DNA of 64,000 nucleotides from Aculops lycopersici (taxonomy: Eukaryota; Arthropoda; Arachnida; Trombidiformes; Eriophyidae), in NCBI GenBank assembly GCA_015350385.1, contig WNKI01000001.1, positions 1,853,870 to 1,917,869 on the forward strand, read 5' to 3'. The notes beneath the pieces are model-generated. The model did not search any database and had not been told where the DNA came from. It was given only the letters and a program-made list of their open reading frames with translations. Shown in pieces: positions 20,566 through 30,367 of the stretch (positions are counted from its first letter, which is position 1; every line of letters starts with the position of its first letter). Made by a program: the position numbers and the translations under genes.

Positions 20566-22143
20566 AACAATATTTGATTCAGCCAACAAAACCAACTAGC
20601 AATGACAAATAATTTAGTGCTAGTTTTGGCCGATTACGCAATAGCCGCGGCACCTGGGCCAGAGCCGCCACCAGCCAAAGGTTGCTAGTGGCGCGCGCTA
20701 ATGGTTTTCTCGTGTTGATTTCCCGTTGGACTAACCTCTTTTCTCTCCTATTTTTCTCCCTCTGCTCGTTGGTCAGTTGGATTTCTTGAGGCTGGAGGGA
20801 GGTAGAAAACTCTATGCGATTCTATATGGGCCGCTGGCCAATATTCTTATGACGACAATGATGATGATGGTGGTGGTGGTGGCGATGGTGCATAGCGAGC
20901 ATAGGGCTCAAGGTGGTTGCTTGCTGCTGTGCTATTGTTGTTGTTGTTATTATTATATTTTCTCGCTCACTTGCGCTCGACACAGAGACTGTACCTCTGA
21001 AGCCGTCTTCCGAGGGTAAAACCGTGGTCTATCAGTCGTAGCCTGCAGTGGGGATATGGTGATTGGCTTGAGCCTGGAGAGGCAGTGCGTGAGTTGGGGC
21101 AACGCGATACGCGCAAATTTTATTGGCGGAAGCGAGCGGGTAACGCGCGCCGTCGTAAGGTTGCAGGCCGACTGACTGGCTGGCTGGCTGACTGCAAACC
21201 GTGGAAGCAATAGCAATTTTGCGACGGCAACTCTGGCGCTTACATAACGCCAGGCGCTGTGTGCCCGATACACACACTATTACGTCGCCGCTGAGTGCCG
21301 GCTCAATGTGTACACCTAGGTCACTGCTCGCACGCACATAGCGTCCTAATGGGTGGCTTGCTCGTTCGCTCGTTTGCTCGTGCACAAGGGGAGATACCAG
21401 CGAGCGGGGCGCTATGTGCCTAGCGCTCGAGTGCCACTGTTTGCTGTGTGCGAGTAAGCGAGCGAGCAGGCGGCTCTAGCGACTTCAGCGGCGGATGTTG
21501 GATATGTCAATAACTCGGGCCACAACCTGATGGCAGCCGCACGAGAGTGGCGGCCAAAGTTGCCATTGTACTTTCTGCCTCTTGCCGCTAGGGAGCTTCA
21601 GTCAGTAGCCTCACTCCTCGTTTCGAACGTGCAACTCCTCTCGCAAGTAACGCGGAACAATTTTGCTACAGAGGCAGCAGCGACAGTAGCAGTATCCAAA
21701 GTTAAAGTGTACTCCACTCCCTTGGCCGCTAGAGCAACTAGCGGCCTTTGGGCTACCGTTTCCCATGCGCCACTGACATCACGCCGCGCTTAGCCTTCAT
21801 CCGTCTCAACGGTCGCAGTCGAATAACCGACTTTGTGGCGACGGCAGCGACGACGACCAGTTTAATGGCACGTCGATGCCATCGTCGGGCGGCACGCAAA
21901 AATTCAGGCCGCCGGCGGCGAGACGCATAACTCGCCAGCTTCGCGCGCTGACCAACCGGCGGCGCCACCGCGAAACGGAGGCAAAGGCAGGAGGATAAAG
22001 ACAGAGAGTCAGGTGGTTGCTAAAGAGCCAGTCAACTATTTGAACGAGATTCAAGTTAGTGGTGAAAGGCGCGAGTAGAATCGACAAAGAAAGACTTCAC
22101 TTCTGTGGCTTTTGTTTCCCTCTGGCGCCGAGTTCTCTTGTTG

Positions 22144-22177
22144 GCCAGCTTCGTGCAAAGAGTTGCACGAAGCTGGC
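22144..22177. repeat. perfect 15-bp inverted repeat (hairpin) with 4-nt loop
   Basis: The arm GCCAGCTTCGTGCAA (22144-22158) is followed by AGAG and its exact reverse complement (22163-22177). A flanking G-T pair could extend the stem. It lies in non-coding DNA; no known RNA family is recognised. Confidence 0.8.
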
Positions 22178-24636
22178 TCAGTTACTGACAGCACACCAGC
22201 AAGCAAGCAAACGACTAGACGCTGAAAGCCAACAGCCGACAGCAAAGACAAATGCGATCTGTCGTCTTTGTCGTTTAGCTCGTTTGACTCACTCGCTCGC
22301 CCGACCGACCGAATGACTAGCTAGCGTTAGCTAAGCGCCAAAATGGAGGCAGTTGTCAAGTTAGTGGAAGAAATTCAAAGCGAGTGGTCGATGCGAAAAA
22401 GAATAAGAAAAAAGAGAGAGAGAGACGATCTGTTTGGCGAGATAGCGGAATCGCTTATTTTTGAGTTTCCGTCGTGCTTGTTGTGGCTGGCATCGAGAGG
22501 GAGGAGGAATGGGGAGTGAAAGAGGAAATTGCAATTGAGAGCCTCTGATGCTGCCGCTGCCCTATTGAACGTTGCAAAATTGAGCCGCCTCCAATTCGAA
22601 TAGCAGTAACGCACCTGACTCCAATTCAAGTGGCCATAAAGTCTCTCGCTCGTTCACTAGCTAGCTTGCCATCATAGGCTCCCTGTGTCCAGATGAGTGA
22701 TTGCGAGCACTAGTACCGCAACCACTACAACCACCACCACCACGAGCCCAAACAAAACCAGTGCGCCGCCCATTGGGGGTAGTGGCTTTAGTGCTGCTGG
22801 TTACTTGCCGCAACGAGCAGCACCTTAGCCGCTCTAGTGTCGGCCGGAAGTGGCACTGCGCTCAAGTGGCTGGTCTCGCCGTTTACACAATTCACATCTA
22901 GCCACTAAAGCGCATCTATGGCCCCGAGCCAAGATTTAGACTTTGAATGTTTCCTTGGTGGATTTGAGAGTTGCCTTGCCATTTAAATGGCTAGTGGCTT
23001 GGTGTAAATCGAATCTAGCAATTTTGGTTGCTATCTGTTGTCGAGTGGCATGAGGGATAGTGGTAATGGTTGTGGATGTGGTTGGGGCGGCAGTGGCGAC
23101 CTGAGCCACTGGCATTAGGTGGAGAGACAACAGCAACGGAGATGAGGATGAGAGGAGACACTGGATGTCGCCAATTGCGACAGTGGCGCCTCCCGCGGCA
23201 ATTGAAGTCACATTCGCAGACTACTTTGCTGCAAGGCACACTCACAGGTAAACTAGATGGATCCCAACTGGCGGAGCCATCAATTGCGAGTCCCGAGCGA
23301 GAAGCGAGATCGCAAATTGATAGCACCAAGGTAGGGGGGGTTGAAGCAGCCAACTTGCACCAACCAAAGCCAACTTATGGCCAAGACGGCAAAGTCGACA
23401 ACAGGTTGCCTTGCCTTCATCCCAAATCTTTGTTGCCAAGACTTTTGCGCGCTGAGATGGTAGAGATGCTTGCTCCAAGTGGCTCAAGTGGCATGAGAGA
23501 GTCTCACATATGAAAATTGAGTGGAGGAAAATCGAAGAGAGGGAGAGAGAGAGACTCGTAGTGGTTGTACTAGTTGCTTTCAGTCACCTTTTTGCCGCAG
23601 TGTGTCTCTTTTGACCGACTGACCGACTAAACGACATTGGCGCCGCCGCCGAATTCCGAGAGTCTCTCGACAATCCAGCTTGAGAGTGAGAGAGAATTTA
23701 AACCACGCAACGACGACGGCAACAGCAACCTCAACGAGAGGAGGTGAGCTGGAAAAAGAGAGGAAAAAAGCTAACTAGCTTGCCAGGCGCCACAACAGTT
23801 TGATTGGTCGCCAGGGTGAAAGCGCCAAGTGAGAGCCAAGAGAAACAAATAGAGAAAGTATATCAATTGTCGTGGAGTATTGTAGCTGTTAACAAGTCAG
23901 TCAGTCAGTCAAGTAGTTTGCCGCTGAGCATCAAGTCAAGTCTAAGGTGAGAGCAATCTAAGTCCAAAAAGTCCTCCATTGTTGGCGACCAAGCGAGCGA
24001 GTCGAACTTAGTGACGGACACAAAAGTGAGCAAAGCTGCAACCTCTTGTTGTAGTCTCGAGCACCAACAACCACATCTTGTGACGCCATTGAAGCCAACA
24101 GATTGACAGCATCGATCTCTGAGTGGACACCTGCGCAAAAATAGATTCTATCAAAATCGAGGGCCAAATCAAGTGAGTAGAGTGCAGACAACAGGTGGTT
24201 CCAATCACCAGCCACCCAAGCCACCACTTGTTAAGGTCAGTTGGTTGGCTAGTTTATCGTTAGCTGCGATTCCTCGTCTTTTTCAATAGAAAAAAGACCA
24301 GTCAGTGTCACCGGAGTAAATTGATGGACACGCTTGCTGACCATCCGAAGCAACAATTCCTCTTCTGCTCGCCAATCTCCAGACATCGAGGTCTCTGTCG
24401 ATTGTCCTCGCAAACTTCAATTGAGCGTAGCCTCGAGTTGGATCAAAATCAACTGACCATTTGTTTTCTTCTCCTCTGACAGAAATATTCAAGATAGAAG
24501 CAAGCACAGTCGTCTTTAACCAGTCAGCAACACAATCTGAATATACATCGAAGATGGAAGAGGTCGATAGGTGATAAGAGGAAGAGACATCATTTAAATT
24601 TAGAGCAAGCTACTCTCAATAGCCAGTAGGATAACC

Positions 24637-27147
24637 ATGAAGAGAAACCAAATGTTCCAAATCAAAAATAGAGACGACGACAACAACAACAACAAGATGC
24701 AACAAACGACAACATCAAATAGGCTTACGAGTAACCGAATCCTCGTTTACCTGTCGCTCGTAACACTTATTACCCTATCGTTTTGTAAGTGTTATGATCA
24801 ACATAACAACCCAAATTTTCACAAGATCATGATGACTAATCTCTCTTCCATCTTCTCTATCGCATGATGATTTGATGATTTGATAACCTACAGGTGGGCC
24901 AAGTTGGCAACAACAAAATCGAAGGGCACAGTCTTCGGTGAACAGCAATAATAATAACCAAAACAACAACAACAACAATAACCAGGCAACCCAAATTGGA
25001 GCGCCAAGTGTCTCGAGCAGCAACAACCAGGCACTTAGATCATCGTCCAATCAGAGGATTGCAGCGGCGGCACAAACTCAAGCCGCCCAGCCAACACCAT
25101 TGCAGCAATCGAATAGAAACAAGCAAGCTAGCACTAGGAAGCCTCTAGATCCTGATGCCGACGAGGAGGATTCCTCTACAGGTTCCGCTTCCGACGTCAA
25201 GTTTGAGTGCCCACGACCAGACGGCTTGTTTGCCGATCCAAGTAAGTAGTCTCTATATCTTACGTCTTCATATTGTTGCGAAATAGATTATCTCCTGTGC
25301 AAAGGTAGATTAGAGCAAGAGATTAACCATACTTTCAAAACTGAACATACACAAAAACACCCGATACATTCCAACAAAACAAAACCACTCAAGGCTCGTG
25401 CAAAAAGTTTATCCTTTGCGGTAGCTCGCATCCCTGGCAACAGGTATGCCCGCCAGGCTTATACTTTGACTCAAAGTTGAAATTCTGTACCTTTAAGACG
25501 TCTTCGCTCACCTGTGGACCGGTTAGCGACGAGGAGGAGGTGAAACAGGATGAAGCTACACAGGACGCACAGGATTCGTTGCCAACCTGCGACAACAAGT
25601 GTCAGTTGCCAGATTGCTTCTGCTCAGCCGATGGAACTGCAATCCCAGGTAACTTACAACCAAACCAGGTACCCCAAATGGTGTTGCTATCATTTAGTGG
25701 CGCCGTCAATGAGCTAGTCTTTGATCACTACAAAAAGATTCTCGGCTACTCAAACAAATTTGGCTCCGGTCAGTCGAGATTGAATCCAAATGGTTGCGGC
25801 ATAAAGGCAACCTTCTTTGTGAGCCACGAGTACACTAGCTACGCTCAAGTCCACTGGCTAGCTGCCCAGGGTCACGAAATCGGTCTACATTCAATCAGTC
25901 ATCGTTTGCCTGAGTTGTGGTGGACTGACAAGGCCAACTATAGCGATTGGGTCGAGGAGATGGTTGGTATGCGCGAGATCGTTCTCCAGCTAACAAATAT
26001 TAATGGTGATACACCTGTGATAAAACGCGAGGATATGGTGGGAATGAGAGCGCCCTACATAAAACCCGGCGGCGACAACATGTTTCAAATGATCAACGAC
26101 TTTGGCCTCACCTATAGCTCCTCCATTGTGGCCCCAAAGAGCGACTTCCCCTTGTGGCCATTCACCTTGGATTCGAAGGTTCCATTTGACTGTGCCAATG
26201 TTCGCAGTAACAAGAAGCAACATAATAGCGATTCACACTCGTCATCCTCCTCGTCCTCAAACGGCGGAAGTGGTCGTAATTATGAACCGGGACAAAGGCA
26301 ACGTAGACATCAGGACGCTGACTCCCTAAATGATGATTCAAGTAGCCATCAGTCGCTAAGCAGACACAAGCGACAGTCTACTTTTGCCGGAAAGTCGCTC
26401 AAGTGTCCAACGAAATCATATCCTGGCATTTGGGAGATTCCATTGAATCCAATGACAAATGAGATTAGTACCTGCCACCATTTGGACCAATGTGTGTTCC
26501 CCTCGCAGGACGACCATTCTGACTCCTCGGATATTGTCAACTTTTTGATTGAAAACTTTGAACGTCACTATAACACCACCAGGGCTCCGTACCAAATCAA
26601 CCTTCACGTCCAATGGGTGCTAAACCAGAATAGGGTTAAAGCATTGACTAAATTCATTGATCACGTATCCAAGGCCTATCCAAACGTTTGGTTTGTCAGC
26701 TTCAAGCAAATGTTAGATTGGGTTAAGGCGCCCACTCCGGCAACCTCTGCGGCTCAGGTGTTCAAGTGCGACGAGCCGGGTAGGGTTAAGTTGACTAGTT
26801 GTAATCGACCACAAACTTGTGTTGTGAAACTTAACACCGACAATGAGTCGCATGCCACCACACAGGAGCAGTCGAAGAAGTCCGAGGCTAGGTACTTGCA
26901 AATCTGTCCCGGGGTCAATTGTCCAAAGGCATATCCATGGTTTGGAAATCTCCTTGGATCAGAGAGAAACTTGAAGACGGTTCTAGAGTTGGTTCAGGAA
27001 TCTAATACAAGCGAAGAGAAGAACAATGCCAATAACAGCAGCAATGCCCCCAATACTCAGGTTGGAGGTAATAATGGCAATAATAGCAACAATGGTGGAA
27101 ATCCTGGCGCACCGGGCGGCAGTAGTTCCGGTCAACCTCAACAGTAG
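24637..27147 (+). CDS. chitin deacetylase-like protein (peritrophin CBM14 plus polysaccharide deacetylase domain), three exons
   Basis: Exons 24637-24784, 24894-25241 and 25394-27147 give 749 residues. A hydrophobic signal segment (about 33-49) is followed by an Asn/Gln-rich linker, a CBM14 chitin-binding module spanning the second intron (FECPRPDGLFADPSSCKKFILCGSS...QVCPPGLYFD...FCT), and a NodB-type deacetylase domain from about 230. The metal motif HSISH (331-335), RAPY (384-387) and the late INLHVQW motif are present. The first motif, normally TFDD, reads SFSG (265-268), so both acidic residues are absent. A Ser/His-rich insert containing RHKR interrupts the domain, and the C-terminus is Asn/Gly-rich. 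It is secreted and would modify or bind cuticular chitin. It resembles arthropod CDA4/5-type architecture (CBM14 then CDA, no LDLa). Confidence 0.87.
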
Positions 27148-28101
27148 AACGGCAGCAAGTGATCCATAGTTTGATGTAACGCACACCAACTTAATATCCT
27201 TATATACAATGAGCTCCCTTACGAGAGTATCCGATCTTATCTCAACTTATCTTTCTCATCTCTGGCTAATCTATTTTGGCTAATTTTGAAACCAACTGTT
27301 TTTTTGTGGAGCATTGCAAATTTCGCTTGCCTCTTCCCCAGCTAATTTCAACTTGTTGCGTCGAAGAACATATGATGTCATAGAATTGTATGGAAAATAC
27401 ACTTCGAGGGTCAGATTTAGATTGCAATATCAATGACGGCCTGGGGAATATAGATTGATGGAAAGATTTGTTTTGCGAAATCTTATTTTCACCTGCCTCA
27501 CAAAGCTGCACGCGATTTTCTCTGGTAAAAAACACGTTTTTGTGTTGACCTACCCCATTGGCAACATTGTTAGACATTGTGGCCGCTTCAGAGTGCTAGT
27601 TTTCCGCAACAAACTGTAGTCGCCCGCCTTTGCACCATTGAGATTGCACCCAGATTCTGCCGCCACAAATTCTCCTTTTCGCCACTTGAGAACCAATGAC
27701 ATTACGGTGACGCCAAAGTTTCTCCACCCGCCGCTGCACAAATAGCCGACACAAGTGATCGTGTCGAAACTAACCACTACATTATTATTGTTAGACTGGC
27801 AAATTTACGTGATTATGTTGTTGTTTATTCTTCCTGGTTGTTTTTGTAAGCCATCATGAAATTATTCATCTTTATATTGCTTTAGATGTAACAGTAAAGA
27901 GAAATAGAGCACCAAAATTGACCACTCTTTTGTATCTATATTTGTATCGTACTTTTACACTTGTTATCGTTTCAATAATTACATTGTATCAAGAGTTATT
28001 GGGATATCAAGATTGAAATACAACCATTTTAGCTATAATCACTTCAAGCTATACGAATGTAAACTAGAATATCTCCAGATCATAATATTGCCAATTACAG
28101 A
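27148..28101. other. intergenic, deacetylase to BAR-SH3 gene
   Basis: A 954-bp non-coding stretch with no canonical poly(A) hexamer placed close to the deacetylase stop. A good acceptor (CCAATTACAG) ends at 28100, one base before the next ATG, suggesting a 5' UTR intron for the following gene. Confidence 0.4.
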
Positions 28102-29844
28102 ATGATTAGTAGTAACCAGACTAGCGATCATCCGTCGCCGACATTCGCGACCACAACGGCTCCCAATATGACCACCACCAGCAGCATAAGTAATCACAAT
28201 TTTAGTACCACCCACAATGTAACTAGCCAACAATCTCACCAAGACCAACAACAACAACAATTGCCACCAAAGCCTCCATCAAAATCAACCTCTTTGTTGA
28301 CACTAAAGCAGCAGGATAAGTTGAGGAGTTGGATGCATACGGTTAGAAAGAAGACATCTAGATTGTCCACAAGAATAACTGCCAGTTTAGGATTGATTTC
28401 ATTGACGCGAGACGAAGAGTTCGAGCGCCATTATGAGAATTTCAAAAGTATTGAAAAGACCATCAGGGTATTCGCCAAGAATCTGTCCACATTTGTGGAA
28501 CACTTTGAGAAGTTCCTCTTGTCACTCCAATATACTAGCGAGAATTTGTCCGATCTCTACCGTGACAAGGGAAACTCATATCGAAAAGAATTGGAGGAGC
28601 TGAGAAGAAAAAACAAGGCTTTAATATGTGAACACTTCCATGCATTTAAACGAACTATCGAGAGGCAAGTGGTTGCAGTTTGTAACCAATTGTTGCAAAA
28701 ATTTTCTGGTCCACAACAATTGATTGGAAAGAGATCAACAAAACTATTAGACTATGATACCAAAAGCAAAGAATATGAATCTTGTAGTGATCCAAGGAAG
28801 AAGGAAACACTACGTGATCAATATGTGATAGCTAAAGATTTATACGACCGAGTGAATGATCAGCTCAAGTTAGAATTACCATTATTCAATCGATTTGCCT
28901 TGGATATATTTAGGAATTGCGTCATGGTTCTATTGGAATGTCGACGAACCTTGATCCTTTCCTATACAAAACAGACCGCAAGTCTACTGGAAACGCCACT
29001 GATGATGACCTTCACTGCATCCGATGTAGCTTCTAGTATCTTCATGTCTTGTGAGACAAAACTAGCAAGAGGCGGGCCACATTCAGCCGGAGGACATGCA
29101 GCAACTTCAGAATTTAACACTAGCGGCGGTAGCGACTCTTCAGGTTGGGGAAAATCGAATGAGCAAATAATACACGAGATATTGGAAAAGGAACGCAAGG
29201 ATAGCGGAGAAACAAGTGGTCATGATACAAAGCCAAGCAGCGGAAACGACGACTATATCTCGTCAAGACCACAATCGGCAGCGAGTCATCTGAGTTCAGA
29301 TTTCGACCAGATGGCCATAGCGGCTCGTGAAATATCCTCAACCCCATTGTCGCACGTAAGTGGCTCTCAAACTGAGGGCGTTGCGGATAGATATGATGAG
29401 CCAGATGGCGATAATGATGGACCCATAGATGCAAGGCAACAAACAAGCACTCCCATTGCCGATCAGCAAGATTGCAAGGATGATGAAGCGAATGAAACAG
29501 GTATAACAAAGAGCAAGGCTCCGAAAGGGTTGAAGCAGGAAAATACCTCTAGGCAACAGGATCTTGCCGGCGAGTCAGTAGCTTCAACTGGTGCTCGTAT
29601 TCACGCTATCGACAATTCCATCAATAGCACGAAAGAGAAGAGAAAGAAGAAAAAGTTTCAGATTTACATCGCTGAGTGGCCATTTGTAGCCATAGGGCCA
29701 AATCAGTTGACTATCGAATGTAACCAGCCATTGAAACTGATAAAGGGTTGTGATGAATGCGGTAATACCGATTGGTCGCTGGTTCAAAACAAGCGCGGCC
29801 AATCGGGTTACGTTCCAACTTCCTACATCAAGAAAAAGGATTGA
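28102..29844 (+). CDS. BAR and SH3 domain protein, Tuba/DNMBP-like
   Basis: A 580-residue protein. The N-terminus is Ser/Thr/Gln-rich with PPKPP. A helical BAR-like region follows (about 105-300). Its internal string GPQQLIGKRSTKLLDYD is typical of the BAR domain of DNMBP/Tuba and ARHGEF37/38. A disordered acidic segment leads to a C-terminal SH3 domain (about 515-578, with DWSLVQN and GYVPTSYI in place of the usual W and GxxPxNYV). DNMBP also has a RhoGEF (DH) domain before BAR and additional SH3s; none is present in this open frame. The role is probably membrane curvature with actin/dynamin partners. A 5' UTR splice acceptor directly precedes the ATG, so an upstream DH-encoding exon cannot be excluded. 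Confidence 0.78.
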   Translation: MISSNQTSDHPSPTFATTTAPNMTTTSSISNHNFSTTHNVTSQQSHQDQQQQQLPPKPPSKSTSLLTLKQQDKLRSWMHTVRKKTSRLSTRITASLGLISLTRDEEFERHYENFKSIEKTIRVFAKNLSTFVEHFEKFLLSLQYTSENLSDLYRDKGNSYRKELEELRRKNKALICEHFHAFKRTIERQVVAVCNQLLQKFSGPQQLIGKRSTKLLDYDTKSKEYESCSDPRKKETLRDQYVIAKDLYDRVNDQLKLELPLFNRFALDIFRNCVMVLLECRRTLILSYTKQTASLLETPLMMTFTASDVASSIFMSCETKLARGGPHSAGGHAATSEFNTSGGSDSSGWGKSNEQIIHEILEKERKDSGETSGHDTKPSSGNDDYISSRPQSAASHLSSDFDQMAIAAREISSTPLSHVSGSQTEGVADRYDEPDGDNDGPIDARQQTSTPIADQQDCKDDEANETGITKSKAPKGLKQENTSRQQDLAGESVASTGARIHAIDNSINSTKEKRKKKKFQIYIAEWPFVAIGPNQLTIECNQPLKLIKGCDECGNTDWSLVQNKRGQSGYVPTSYIKKKD

Positions 29845-30367
29845 AGATCCATACTATTCAGGATGTTGGATACAATCAAAAGGCTCAACCAGGATATTAT
29901 ATTCACATTCAGAAGCTTCACTACCACGATCTAATGGTTTCAAATTAATGAACTCAAATCATGATGTTAGCACCTATCTGGAAAACGAAACTCGGACACG
30001 CAACTGCCTGTGCGATTTGACAGTATCAGAAGAACAAGCATTGAAATAACATGACATCTCCATTACCAATCAACAAAATCATGAATTTTAAACAATACTA
30101 CCATTCCGAAAGGAAAACCACCTCTCTGATTAGATCATCAATTGTGAGAATAAACAACTACCACTGATTTCGTCAACATCGTGTTCCTGGTGAACCGACA
30201 CAACAACAGAATATCTATTAGTTTCCATTTGCAATTTGACTCGGGATTTGATTTATATCATCTTGGCGATTATCGGATTGTTTTAGTTCCTTTTATTAGT
30301 TCATTTAATGGATCTTCGCCAAATGTAGCAATAGCTTGAATCTATCATAAATATAAACGTGGACATA
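29845..30367. other. intergenic between convergent BAR-SH3 and serpin-like genes
   Basis: Short 3' region of both genes. It contains the serpin poly(A) signal; nothing else is recognised. Confidence 0.4.
30292..30297 (-). terminator. poly(A) signal for the serpin-like gene
   Basis: TTTATT on the plus strand (AATAAA on the minus strand), 71 nt beyond the stop. Confidence 0.5.

Larger units (their letters stand above)
20218..24636. other. 4.4 kb non-coding block between CUB-LDLa and chitin deacetylase genes
   Basis: These are the divergent upstream regions of the two genes. The block holds an AAT-type microsatellite (20511-20565), GAT/GGT runs near 20858-20888, a long perfect hairpin (22144-22177) and several GA-rich tracts. 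Open frames exist but all lack recognisable domains. Much of it may be 5' UTR, promoter or enhancer sequence. Confidence 0.45.
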
